Source of the DNA: Candidatus Peribacteraceae bacterium
Lineage (GTDB): Bacteria; Patescibacteriota; Gracilibacteria; Peribacterales; Peribacteraceae
Reading direction: 5' to 3'
DNA length: 38,176 bases
NCBI GenBank assembly: GCA_028711445.1
Contig: JAQTSD010000009.1
Location: 1-38,176, forward strand
Shown: one piece after another, positions 26,057 through 34,884 of the stretch
Layout of the letters: each line of letters opens with the position of its first letter
How positions within the stretch are numbered: position 1 is the first letter of the stretch
Program-made: the position numbers and the translations under genes
The notes under the pieces: generated by a model
Told to the model about the DNA's origin: nothing
Databases searched by the model: none
Seen by the model: the letters and a program-made list of their open reading frames with translations, nothing else

Positions 26057-28345
26057 TCACGGGCGGCCACTGCGGACACGAATGGGTACGAAAGGGACAT
26101 GGGGGATGTGGGGCGTAAGGGGCGCAGAGAGGAGTTGGGGGACTAAGTTCCAGAGAGTGGAGGGTGCGGTGGTCACGGCGATCTGGCAGACATCCGCGGT
26201 GCATGCGCCGTTCGTCTCGATGCCCCGGAGGGGCGTACCGTCCTCCAGTTGCTCCGCTTCCACGTAGGCCGCGGCCGTGACGAATTGAAGCTGCAGCGTG
26301 GGGTTGGCCTGGAGCGGGGAAGCGATATCGCTATGCACCTCGAAGTCCGCAGTTTTTCCCTGAGGGATAACGAATCCGCCGGTCGGGATACCGTCGAACG
26401 TCACCGTCCAGCCCGCAGCGTCGCTCCCTGTTGCCTCCTTGTGGTTGTCAATGATCGTGTCCACGGTTCCGTCTTCGTTGGTATCCGCCCAAAGCGTGTA
26501 GTTCGTACCGTTCCTGAGCGTTCCGTCTCCGGCAGCGGAGTCGACAATGATCCGGGTGAGGAGGATGTTCTGCCCTTTTCTTGCCCGTGCCTGGAAACGC
26601 ATCAGCCGAATATTCTTGGCGTTCTCCCGGGCCGTGTCTGTGCCCGAGAGATCTTGCTGGGTGATGGTGAGGGCGGAGATGGCCACTTGCAGCGGGACGA
26701 TGGTGATAGTGGAAGGAGCGGCGCTCTCATCGTCATTGATGCGGGAACCATACCGCTGCCAGTTCACGCCATAGCCGTAGAGGGATCCGACAGCGAAGAT
26801 GTCCCTCGGCCACTCGAAGGTGCCCACTTGGCTCGTCTTCCCTTCGCCTCCGACGATATTGGCAACGGCCTCAAGCGTGATCCCTTCTCCTGCACGTACC
26901 GTGAGCGGCCTTTCGAATACAACGGTGGCCAAACGGTTCGTAAACCGCGATGCCGTGTTCGTAAGGACGCCCCCATCCGTCCCCCGGACCCGGATGTTCA
27001 CAAGATCGCCGTCAGCCACGGAACTGAAGGCACTCTGACGGAGCGTCATGGTGTAGAGCGTCTGGTCTTCCGTCGTGTCCACCGTAAGCTCGTAGCGGCC
27101 GATTACGGCGCTCTGGTCACCCACATGCGCGGAAGCCGGCGAAATGGGGAGGTTGCGCACGGTCACTTGACCGCTCTTCACCGCCGCGACCTTGAATGTA
27201 TTGCCACGCAGGGGGAAGGAGCCCTGCACATTCGATCCATCCGTCATGATGTCTGAAGATCGCCGGATGGAGAAGGCATACGGTGTCGCGGTGCTCGACA
27301 GCACCTGATCCAGGTACAGCGTCACCGTGGTTTTCCCACACGCCGGGAGCGTGAGCGGTGTGAAGAAGTTCAATGCAAGGGTTTGGTTGGAAACAATCTT
27401 CTCCCCGTATGTCACGCGCTGCCCATCGACCGCAGCGAACACGCCCACGGTGTCATGGAAATCAGAAGCGTCATCCCGGCTGACGCGGATACCGTTCACC
27501 TGCACGCTCCTAGAGCAGGACGCGACGAGGTCCACATTCAACATGGGCACCAGCGAACTCTTGGGTATCTGATCACCCAAGGGATTGGATGATGAGAGGG
27601 ACACGGTGAGACTACCCTGCTCCGCCGTATTCGTCACATTCACGACGGCACTGGCAGATTGGACGTTCCCGCCGTCGTCCTTCACACTGATTTGGACGGT
27701 ATACGTTCCCGCAGAAACATACGTATGCGTGAACGTTGCGGTCTGGGCGGTCTGGAAAAAGGCCGAATTGGGAGAGACGGGCTGAATGGGGAGGATGGTG
27801 TCGCCCCAGTTCATGGTGTACGTGAGCGGCCGGTTTTCGGGGTCATGGGCATTGACGGTCCAGGTGCCCAGCTCGCCCACGGCAAGGAAGGAGGGGGCAG
27901 TGAGGCCGTCGATGACGGGCGGGAGGTTCTGTGAAACGGGGGGATCCTCCGGCACAGTCGTTCCGCAAGAGATGGTGGAGATCTTTTTTCGAGTGAACGC
28001 TGCAACGAATCCCGTGGGGCGCAGCCCAACGTCTTTCTGAAACGCTTTGACTGCTTTCCGGGTCGTGGAACTGAAGAACCCGGTTGGTTCCGTCGCCAGA
28101 TACCCATGCACATTGAGAAAATCCTGGAGGAGAGAGACCTCCCCGTCTGTCCGGGCATCCGAGGAGCGGTAGCGGAGATTTTTCGTCAAGACGAGGCAGT
28201 CGGATATCGGCTCCGTATCGTCATCGCCGGGGAGTTCCGCTGATGAACTCCCGAAAGCGGCAATGGCAGGCGGAACGGGTGTGAGGGGCAAAAGGAGCGC
28301 AATGGCGAGGAACAACGCGATGGAACGAAGAGAATGGGAATCCAT
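26057..28345 (-). CDS. Large secreted protein with peptidoglycan-binding and PKD domains
   Basis: A 762-residue exported protein. A signal peptide spans about 1-29 (hydrophobic IALFLAIALLLPL, cleavage near AIAA). A PG_binding_1 domain lies at about 52-122 (LRYRSSDARTDGEVSLLQDFLNVHGYLA...TRKAVKAFQKDVGL), with flanking cysteines at C50 and C127. A PKD-type domain follows at about 140-235 (WTVNAHDPENRPLTY, TFTHTYVSAGTYTVQISVKDDGGN). The remaining ~520 residues are beta-rich, with Ser/Thr-rich repeats, not recognised. It probably binds the cell wall and projects outward. It is downstream of the sigma-factor and membrane-partner genes on the same strand, 117 bp away, a likely target or co-transcribed product. 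The ATG follows TTTTCTTCCCTCCTCTGT. Confidence 0.88.
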   Translation of the reverse strand: MDSHSLRSIALFLAIALLLPLTPVPPAIAAFGSSSAELPGDDDTEPISDCLVLTKNLRYRSSDARTDGEVSLLQDFLNVHGYLATEPTGFFSSTTRKAVKAFQKDVGLRPTGFVAAFTRKKISTISCGTTVPEDPPVSQNLPPVIDGLTAPSFLAVGELGTWTVNAHDPENRPLTYTMNWGDTILPIQPVSPNSAFFQTAQTATFTHTYVSAGTYTVQISVKDDGGNVQSASAVVNVTNTAEQGSLTVSLSSSNPLGDQIPKSSLVPMLNVDLVASCSRSVQVNGIRVSRDDASDFHDTVGVFAAVDGQRVTYGEKIVSNQTLALNFFTPLTLPACGKTTVTLYLDQVLSSTATPYAFSIRRSSDIMTDGSNVQGSFPLRGNTFKVAAVKSGQVTVRNLPISPASAHVGDQSAVIGRYELTVDTTEDQTLYTMTLRQSAFSSVADGDLVNIRVRGTDGGVLTNTASRFTNRLATVVFERPLTVRAGEGITLEAVANIVGGEGKTSQVGTFEWPRDIFAVGSLYGYGVNWQRYGSRINDDESAAPSTITIVPLQVAISALTITQQDLSGTDTARENAKNIRLMRFQARARKGQNILLTRIIVDSAAGDGTLRNGTNYTLWADTNEDGTVDTIIDNHKEATGSDAAGWTVTFDGIPTGGFVIPQGKTADFEVHSDIASPLQANPTLQLQFVTAAAYVEAEQLEDGTPLRGIETNGACTADVCQIAVTTAPSTLWNLVPQLLSAPLTPHIPHVPFVPIRVRSGRP

Positions 28346-28462
28346 ACAGAGGAGGGAAGAAAATAGAGGGTGTTCTGGTGTGTTAGAACGTAGGCGAAGG
28401 CTTTTCCCTTACATCAAATTTGGAGATTCCGGTTCCATTCGGAAGCTGTGCGCTCTGCCGAG

Positions 28463-29299
28463 TCACGGGTTCACCGTGAGGGAGACGTGCACGGCAGCGC
28501 TCTCCATCGTCACGGAACCGAGCTGTGCGGATGCCGTGAATTCGTAGGATCCGGGCTCGGCGTACACGTGCGGAAGGGAGAGCGTCCGGCGAGCTCCCGG
28601 CTGAAGCGTGATAGCCGTGAGCACGCCGTCGCTGCCATCCCCCCACGCGAAAGGAAGGCGGGGGGTGAGGGAGGAGGATCCCTCGTTGACGATGAGGAGC
28701 GTGACCGCTCCTTCCGTCCCCCGTTGGAAGACCGGCGCGTTCTCCACGACGAGGCTGATGGTGGCTTGCTGCGTCGGCACAGGCATGGTTGAGAAATTCG
28801 GCAGTGCGTTCGTTGTCGTTGGGAAGGGGCGTTCCGACGTGGGCAAGGATGATACGCACGGGGCGGCGGGAATCGCGGATGGCTGTTGCGGCACCACTGG
28901 AGTACGGGACGACGGCGATAACTCCGCGGGAGGCTGGCTCTGCGCAGGCTCGGCGATTATCTGAGCGGAAGAAGAGACGCGCGGCATGGGAGGGCCAGAG
29001 CGGCTGGGAAGGGGGAGGGTAGGCGAGAGGAAGAACCCCTGTCGGACGCTGAGACTCGTGAGGATGATGAGGGAAACCACCGCCCCCGCCCAGTACCAGT
29101 GCGCTCTGCTGCTGAGCAGCGTGAACCAGCGGGAGAGGGCGGGTTCCCGCAGGTTTTTCTTCGTGCGCAGGCGTGCGATAGAGGCGAGGATCTCGCCGCG
29201 CAGTCCCTTGCGCGGCTTGACGGCCGCGTGTTTCCCGCGGAGCAATTCTTCGAAGAGATGCAACTCCCGTGCCTGTGATCGTGCGTCATCTTTCTTCAT
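28463..29299 (-). CDS. Single-pass membrane protein, probable anti-sigma factor
   Basis: A 278-residue protein. The N-terminal ~65 residues are basic, cytoplasmic and helical (LHLFEELLRGKHAAVKPRKGLRGEILASIARL); one membrane helix lies at about 67-84; a Pro/Ser-rich linker (85-170) leads to a C-terminal beta domain (about 180-278) with FAWGDGSDG and LPHVYAEPGSYEFTASA, a PKD/CARDB-like pattern. Its start overlaps the sigma-factor stop by 4 bp. The position directly after an ECF-type sigma gene and the cytosolic-TM-outside layout suggest a membrane anti-sigma factor. There is no recognisable zinc anti-sigma HxxxCxxC motif, so this rests on context. Confidence 0.7.
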   Translation of the reverse strand: MKKDDARSQARELHLFEELLRGKHAAVKPRKGLRGEILASIARLRTKKNLREPALSRWFTLLSSRAHWYWAGAVVSLIILTSLSVRQGFFLSPTLPLPSRSGPPMPRVSSSAQIIAEPAQSQPPAELSPSSRTPVVPQQPSAIPAAPCVSSLPTSERPFPTTTNALPNFSTMPVPTQQATISLVVENAPVFQRGTEGAVTLLIVNEGSSSLTPRLPFAWGDGSDGVLTAITLQPGARRTLSLPHVYAEPGSYEFTASAQLGSVTMESAAVHVSLTVNP

Positions 29300-29847
29300 T
29301 GTGTAGAGGAAAAGGAAAGGCGTTTCTTCAGCATAACAAGGGAACGGTGCACCATCACGCTCACGTTGTTTTCATTGGTGCCAAGGATTTCCCCGATTTC
29401 GCGGTGGCAGAGCCCGGAGGAGAGCTTGAGGTTCCACACGTCCTGATATTTTTGGGGGAGCGTCCGGATGGCCGCCCACAAGCGTTCGGATAGGAGCGTC
29501 TTGTCCAGCGCCTGATGGTCGAAGTCCGTGTGCGATTCCACGGAGGGATCCAGTGCGTCCATGGGGATCACGTCGTGCTTCCGCTTCCGCGTGGCGTCGA
29601 TGAGGCAGTTGCGGGCGATTTTGAAGATCCACGCGGAGAACGGCGTACCGCATTCCTTGAAACGGTGCAGATTCGTGTAGATCTTCTGAAAGGTCTCGGA
29701 CGTGAGGTCTTCCGCATCTTCGCTCTGCCGGAGCCGGAAGTAGAAGTAACGGTACACAGGCTTATAGAAGCGATCGAATAAAGGCGTGAAGTACTGTTCG
29801 TCACGCTGCGCGAGGAACGCGAGCTCGTTATCAGGGATCAATGCCAC
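29296..29847 (-). CDS. ECF-type RNA polymerase sigma factor
   Basis: A 183-residue sigma-70-family protein. Region 2 is at about 20-95: LFDRFYKPVYRYFYFRLRQSEDAEDLTSETFQKIY and AWIFKIARNCLIDATRKRK. Region 4 is at about 125-178: LPQKYQDVWNLKLSSGLCHREIGEILGTNENNVSVMVHRSLVMLKKRL. Regions 1 and 3 are absent, as in ECF sigmas. The start is a GTG at 29847. It overlaps the next gene by 4 bp, the usual arrangement of a sigma/anti-sigma pair. The product probably controls the downstream secreted cell-wall protein and itself; no promoter pair could be shown. Confidence 0.93.
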   Translation of the reverse strand: MALIPDNELAFLAQRDEQYFTPLFDRFYKPVYRYFYFRLRQSEDAEDLTSETFQKIYTNLHRFKECGTPFSAWIFKIARNCLIDATRKRKHDVIPMDALDPSVESHTDFDHQALDKTLLSERLWAAIRTLPQKYQDVWNLKLSSGLCHREIGEILGTNENNVSVMVHRSLVMLKKRLSFSSTQ

Positions 29848-29938
29848 GTCAGTGACTCTTGGAGATTGCAGGTAACGGGCGAAGGAAGAACAGCAGTTTA
29901 TAGAAAAAGATTACACCAGTCGACTGCGTCCGGAGGAG

Positions 29939-30104
29939 AGCGTTCGGTTTCGGGTGTCTACAAATGAACTTCTGTAGCATGGGGAAGCCATCTTCCCCAC
30001 TTTGAACATGTTCACTCCCAAAAAACGCTACAGGAAGCCGTCGTCTTTCCTGCAAAAGCTGCGGAAGTTCTTCTGAAAACTCCAGACACCCAAAACCGAA
30101 CGCT
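29939..30104. repeat. Nested inverted-repeat element, possible structured RNA or MITE-like repeat
   Basis: Two arms of 21 nt (29939-29959 and 30084-30104) match as inverted copies at 20 of 21 positions. Inside are further pairs: GAACTTC with GAAGTTC, TGTAGC with GCTACA, TGGGGAAG with CTTCCCCA (29980-29999, 4-nt loop), CAGGAA with TTCCTG, and the self-inverse GAACATGTTC. The parts could fold as a multi-branched structure closed by a long stem. It lies between tRNA-Gln (17 bp away) and the sigma-factor gene. No protein frame is convincing. Which strand is transcribed is unknown. Confidence 0.6.
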
Positions 30105-30120
30105 TGCGCGTCTAACGGAT

Positions 30121-30196
<76 letters not shown>

Positions 30197-30207
30197 TAGC
30201 CCCGAAG

Positions 30208-30213
30208 AGTGTA
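30208..30213 (-). promoter_or_regulatory. Putative -10 box of tRNA-Gln
   Basis: TACACT on the minus strand, 12 nt upstream of the mature tRNA 5' end, which would leave a 5' extension of about 5 nt for RNase P. The -35 region is weak. Confidence 0.45.
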
Positions 30214-30272
30214 TCAGAAAATTCATTTTCATACGTCCTCCTTTCCCCCCGCATATTGCCCCCTCTTTCCCC

Positions 30273-30302
30273 TTGTAGCCCGGATGTTGAGAGAACTAGA
30301 CT
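30273..30302 (+). promoter_or_regulatory. Promoter of the PLP enzyme operon
   Basis: TTGTAG (30273-30278), an 18-bp spacer and TAGACT (30297-30302), with the ATG 9 nt further at 30312. The leader would be only a few bases and CU-rich (TTGCCCTCCT before the start). Confidence 0.5.
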
Positions 30303-30311
30303 TGCCCTCCT

Positions 30312-32036
30312 ATGTCTCCGCACATCGGCTCCGGCATGGGGATGCGCTTGGAGGAGAGAATGGATACAAGAATGGAAGAGAGAATGGAGATGCAGCAGAT
30401 CCCCCAGCTGAGCCCGAACATTCGGCGCCCGCCGGGAAACCGTTTCCGACGGGAACGCATCCGGCACTTCACCACGCAGCGCCTGCAGGCGCTCCTGCGT
30501 CGCGGAGCGGACGAAATCACCGTGGACAAGGCACTGGCGACATTCCTCCAGAGGATCGAGAGAATCATGCCGTTCGATGATTACTTCTTCGATCCGGAAG
30601 CGCACGCGCGATTCCTCCGCGGCGAGATCCCGGATGCCGTGTACCTCAATCATGCGTCCATCGGTACCCCATGCGCCGCGGCAGTGGAGAAGGGCCGGCA
30701 CGCTCTCACGATCGAGCAGCAACTGCTGCGCGAGGGCGATCCGGGGCTCGCGCAGGCGCTGAGCGTGGAGCTGGCGCGCAAGCTCCGGGAGAAGCTCGCC
30801 GTGATGCTCAAAGTCGATCCATCGGGCATCATCCTCACGCGCAACATCGGAGAAGCCGCCGTCATGGCCGCCGCCCTCGCGGGTGTGTACTCACGGAGGA
30901 GCGATGAGGGGCCGGTCGCATTCGCCGACCCGACGCACATCTCCACGATGGTGAACATGCTCCTCGTCAGCGATCCCGGCAACGTCTACGGCCGCGATCC
31001 TTTTAGCACGTTCCCCACCCATTTCCGGGAGCGTGGCCCGCAATACAAGGAAGATGAACTGCGGCGATGGCTCGGTCAGGATGCATTCACGATCTTCGCA
31101 ATCCGCGGAAAAACGCGGAAACAGATCCAGAAAGAGGTCATGACGCACGTGAAACCCTGCAATCCGAAAGCCATCGTGCTCCCGCACGTTCTGCGCGAAA
31201 CGGGAGATGAGCTCCCGATCGAGGAAATCGGACTGCATATGCAAGAACACCTCTGGCATGCATCCATCATCGCGGACGGAGCGCAGGCCGTAGGGAATAT
31301 CGACATCGATGCAGGCAAGCTCCTCGGTGTACATGCACCACGCCCAGCAGTGGATTTCTACTTGGGCGGCCTCCACAAGGCAATCGGAGCACCTCCCATG
31401 GGTTTCGTTGCATTCGATGAGCGGAGAGACACCGGCCACGAGGGTCTGGAACGACTGCGCTGTGGGTGGGCCAAAAACAATCTGCTGATCCTCCATGGCA
31501 TGTTCGACCATAGTCTCCACGTGCCGACGACCGTGGAGGACTCCCTCTCGACGGGCGATCTCTACGGCGCGCTCGCGCAACTTGAGCAGCTTGAGTGTGC
31601 CCGCCACATCTGTGACCTGAGAGACGGCCCGCGGATGAGCGTGTACTTCCTCATGCACGAGCGTTTCCGCCGCCGCGAGGCTTTCCAGAAACTTCTCGAA
31701 ACGCGCTTCGGAGAACGGTGGACGGGAAAGGATGCCCTGCAGTTCATCAAGCCGATCCATAAGGCGACATCCCTCATCCTCACGTTCCGATTCCCGACCG
31801 TGGACATGCGCACGCTCACCGAACGCCTCTCCAAGCAAGGAATCTTCCTCACCTACACCGAATCGTACGATGCCATTCGCGCCTCGTTCTCCCCGGACAA
31901 TAACGACGAGCAACTGCGTCACTGCGTCGAAGCGATGGCCCGGGAAGTGAAGCAAATGGAGAGAGAAGGTCCGACCGTTCGTGTTCAAGAGGAGGGCAGG
32001 CCACCGAAGAGCGGCAGCATTGACGAGTTGTCGTGA
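30312..32036 (+). CDS. PLP-dependent enzyme, aminotransferase class V-type (first of pair)
   Basis: A 574-residue cytosolic protein. About 110 N-terminal residues, Met/Arg/Glu-rich and then helical, precede a fold-type I PLP domain: VYLNHASIGTP (about 113-123, cf. IPN epimerase/cysteine desulfurase LNHGSFG), ILTRNIGEAAVMAA (cofactor phosphate site), IIADGAQAVGNIDID (Asp322, pyridine-nitrogen partner) and YLGGLHKAIGAPPMGFVAF (Lys356, Schiff-base lysine). So it should be catalytically competent; whether it is a desulfurase, lyase, epimerase or aminotransferase cannot be told. The N-terminal sequence before residue ~55 looks non-conserved, and later starts are possible, but the promoter fits 30312. 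A second PLP enzyme starts 61 bp downstream. Confidence 0.85.
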   Translation: MSPHIGSGMGMRLEERMDTRMEERMEMQQIPQLSPNIRRPPGNRFRRERIRHFTTQRLQALLRRGADEITVDKALATFLQRIERIMPFDDYFFDPEAHARFLRGEIPDAVYLNHASIGTPCAAAVEKGRHALTIEQQLLREGDPGLAQALSVELARKLREKLAVMLKVDPSGIILTRNIGEAAVMAAALAGVYSRRSDEGPVAFADPTHISTMVNMLLVSDPGNVYGRDPFSTFPTHFRERGPQYKEDELRRWLGQDAFTIFAIRGKTRKQIQKEVMTHVKPCNPKAIVLPHVLRETGDELPIEEIGLHMQEHLWHASIIADGAQAVGNIDIDAGKLLGVHAPRPAVDFYLGGLHKAIGAPPMGFVAFDERRDTGHEGLERLRCGWAKNNLLILHGMFDHSLHVPTTVEDSLSTGDLYGALAQLEQLECARHICDLRDGPRMSVYFLMHERFRRREAFQKLLETRFGERWTGKDALQFIKPIHKATSLILTFRFPTVDMRTLTERLSKQGIFLTYTESYDAIRASFSPDNNDEQLRHCVEAMAREVKQMEREGPTVRVQEEGRPPKSGSIDELS

Positions 32037-32097
32037 TGAGCGAATAATCACACACTTTCCATCTACTGTGGGGATTTCTCGCGCAACGCTCGGGTCC

Positions 32098-34884
32098 ATG
32101 GAGGACGCTCTCGCCCAAGCGTTCCTCGCTCACAGAGATTCTATCGAACCCAACACCCCATCACTCAAGGAACCCTTCGACCTCCTCTCGGAACTGCAGC
32201 GCACACGGAGCGCTCTTCAGGGATTGCTCCCATCAGCAGGAACCGACGAGGAGATCCCCCAAGAGCGTCTCGAAGCGGCGATCCACATGCTCGGACTCTC
32301 GGAGCAAACAATCCAGGAGGTCTCGAACGCATGCCGCACGCACTGCGGAGCGACGCTGCGCCTCACGGAGGCGGACGCGCGCACGTTCGACCAGCAGCGG
32401 GGACGACAGACGATCCGCGACCTCTACGAGGGGGACCCGTGGGCGATGGACGGTGCCAAATTCCTCGAAGAAATGTTCTCTAGGAATGAAAGATGGGCAC
32501 GGCTAAGGAAACCGGACCGCCCGCAGATCGCCCGACTGGAACACATGGTGACCGAGACGTTCGGCGAGCAGTACGGCCCCTTGGTCTACGTGCTCTTCAA
32601 CTTCATGGATCAGGACATGCCGCAGCTTGCAGCCCTCACCGAAACGCAATGCCGATTCCACAGTGCCTCCGTAAGCGCTGCAGAACCACGAAGCATCACC
32701 GAATCATCCGCACAGCAGGCTGCGGCAATCTTCAGGGAACGGTGGCAGAACCCCGCCGTGTGCACGGACGCTCCGGATCCTCCACACTTCTTCGAGCATC
32801 TAGGGCATTTTCTCCGCGTCTTCGGGGACGTGAGCGCCTACGTCATCGAACACACAGAAGAAACCATGTACGGCCGCTATGGGGGAAGATTCCCCCACTC
32901 CGTGCAAGAAGCCGAGCGACGATCGCTCGGAGCCCTCAAGAAAGTACTTTCCCATCCCGTTCTCCAGACGAACGCGGCGGCATCCGTGGATCTCCTCGAG
33001 ACGCTCGCGGCGGAGTGCCGCAAGGATCCGACGAGCCACCCGTGGCTCTTCTGGGGCAATCTCCATGCCACCCCCCTCTCCATGGCATTTGTGGATGACC
33101 TCCTCTCGCTCGAGATGCCGCGCTCCGTCCTCGCGGAAACGTGCGTCGCCCTCAACACTCTCACGACCAGCCCACATATCCCCGATGAAGTGGCTGTGCG
33201 CATCCTCGACCCCGTGAAGCTGCTCACCGACCCGGAGATGACGCATTACGCCGACCGGCTCTTCGCACGTCTCCAGCATCTACCGAAGAAGAATGAGCAG
33301 GAGACGTGGCGGCAACCCGTCCTGCGCCGCTCGCTGCAGATCGCGCTCCACCGTGATGATCCCTCCCGCCTCCTCGACATGCCCCTGCAAAGCGGACGGT
33401 ACCGCGATTGGACGATCCGGGACCTCCTCATGCGCGCGTGCTTCGCCCGTTTCCCGGATGCCCAGATCATCCTCGATGAGGAGATCGTCCTCAAAGGAGA
33501 GCCTCCTGACCGTCGGACACTCTTTCCCCTCGTGGAACCGCTGCGGATGCACACACCTCCCACCCAGCATCGCCTCAATTTCAACTCCGCGGGCGTGGGG
33601 ACGGTGCGTGACCACTTCACGGAAGCCGCCTCCAAAGCCCTCTCCCTCCAGAGGGGCACGCGCCGCTTCGAGTGGGCTATCAGTTACACCCAACGCGCGC
33701 TCGATACCTACTACGCCACCGGGAGGAACTACGAGTACTTCCTCTTCGGTTCCGCGACCACCGCCTTCGAGTGGTTCCTCCTCCAGCAATTCCCACACCT
33801 ACGTGAAGGAAACAACATCGTCATGACCAATCAGGAGTACGATCTCCTCCCGCGGTACTTTCTGGAACGTTGCGGCGAGACAGGAGTCCGACCCGTTGCG
33901 CTGCGACACCCCTCAGAGGAGCGCCTGCGGACCGACGAGGAACTCCTCGCGGCCATCGAGGAAGTCATGGATCCGCAGACGCTCATGGTCCTCATCAGCA
34001 GTAAGACGCGGTACGGCGATGCCCCCTGTTCACGACCGCGGGGAGACAGGCCGAACACCTACTACCTCCAGCGTCTCATTGCCAAACTCAAAGAGCGGCA
34101 CCCAACCACCCTCGTCACCCTCGACGGAGCCCAGTCGATCGGGAGGGCGGTGCCGGAGTACCAACTCCTCGGAGCCGACCTCTTCCTCGGCAGCAGCGCG
34201 AAGGCGCTCGGCACGGGCGAGGCGGGCTTCATCGCACTGCGCAATGAACTCGCGGCGAGCGTGGGGTACCAACCTTCCATGCTCCCCCTCGACCACATCG
34301 TCGCCATGGGCATGGCCCTGAACAACCATGACGCGCCACGGCACGACCTGCGGCGGATGGAGGGCAATGTCGGAGAGCAGGGAAAACATGAGGGGTGGTA
34401 CAACATCGCGCGGCGCATGCGCCACCTCACGATGTGCGCGCTCCAGCAGGCAAAAGACTACGGTCAAAACGTCCTCCAATTATTGCAAAACAACGACGCA
34501 CACGGTCTCAAGAAACGCCTGCGAGAGACCGAGGCGCGTCTGGGAGAAGCGGGCCTCAAGCGTCTGTTCGGCTGCGAGGTACTCTCCCCCTACCACTGCA
34601 ATCAGCGGGATCTCGCGGGCATCCTCACGCTCCTCTCTCCGAACGTCAAAGGCGAGCAGATGGCCCAGGACCTCGCACGCTGGTACCCCGGCACCCAAGT
34701 CCTCCCCTGCCGCAACCGCAACCGCGCTCTGCGTATCTCCTTCGACTACTGCCACTCGGCGGAGGATGTCGAAGAGCTCTTCGAGGCCATGGCCGAGACG
34801 CACTGCTGCATCGCGGCGCAGGCCGTTCTGGACGGGAAACCCTGGCGCGAGGTGTATGATCTCAACGCCCCCCCAACCTCATGA
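32098..34884 (+). CDS. Large PLP-dependent enzyme with an unknown ~490-residue N-terminal region
   Basis: 928 residues from ATG 32098; the frame upstream overlaps the previous gene and is not used. Residues ~491-900 are a class V-type PLP domain: HRLNFNSAGVGTV (cf. LNxxSxG in the preceding protein), FLFGSATTAFEW, VLISSKTRYGDAP, VTLDGAQSIGR (Asp676) and LGSSAKALGTGEAGFIAL (Lys702, Schiff-base lysine). Residues 1-490 are mostly helical and were not recognised; they contain ETMYGRYGGRFPHS and many charged helices, perhaps a repeat scaffold or partner-binding part. Its stop overlaps the next gene's start by 4 bp (ATGA), so the regulator is translationally coupled. Function is unknown. Confidence 0.85.
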   Translation: MEDALAQAFLAHRDSIEPNTPSLKEPFDLLSELQRTRSALQGLLPSAGTDEEIPQERLEAAIHMLGLSEQTIQEVSNACRTHCGATLRLTEADARTFDQQRGRQTIRDLYEGDPWAMDGAKFLEEMFSRNERWARLRKPDRPQIARLEHMVTETFGEQYGPLVYVLFNFMDQDMPQLAALTETQCRFHSASVSAAEPRSITESSAQQAAAIFRERWQNPAVCTDAPDPPHFFEHLGHFLRVFGDVSAYVIEHTEETMYGRYGGRFPHSVQEAERRSLGALKKVLSHPVLQTNAAASVDLLETLAAECRKDPTSHPWLFWGNLHATPLSMAFVDDLLSLEMPRSVLAETCVALNTLTTSPHIPDEVAVRILDPVKLLTDPEMTHYADRLFARLQHLPKKNEQETWRQPVLRRSLQIALHRDDPSRLLDMPLQSGRYRDWTIRDLLMRACFARFPDAQIILDEEIVLKGEPPDRRTLFPLVEPLRMHTPPTQHRLNFNSAGVGTVRDHFTEAASKALSLQRGTRRFEWAISYTQRALDTYYATGRNYEYFLFGSATTAFEWFLLQQFPHLREGNNIVMTNQEYDLLPRYFLERCGETGVRPVALRHPSEERLRTDEELLAAIEEVMDPQTLMVLISSKTRYGDAPCSRPRGDRPNTYYLQRLIAKLKERHPTTLVTLDGAQSIGRAVPEYQLLGADLFLGSSAKALGTGEAGFIALRNELAASVGYQPSMLPLDHIVAMGMALNNHDAPRHDLRRMEGNVGEQGKHEGWYNIARRMRHLTMCALQQAKDYGQNVLQLLQNNDAHGLKKRLRETEARLGEAGLKRLFGCEVLSPYHCNQRDLAGILTLLSPNVKGEQMAQDLARWYPGTQVLPCRNRNRALRISFDYCHSAEDVEELFEAMAETHCCIAAQAVLDGKPWREVYDLNAPPTS

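Noticed and set aside
26249-27256. 335-codon plus-strand frame inside the secreted PKD protein gene
   Set aside because: Antisense to a gene with a signal peptide and domains; no motif.
30891-32099. 402-codon minus-strand frame inside the first PLP gene
   Set aside because: Antisense to clear PLP motifs; no matching domain.
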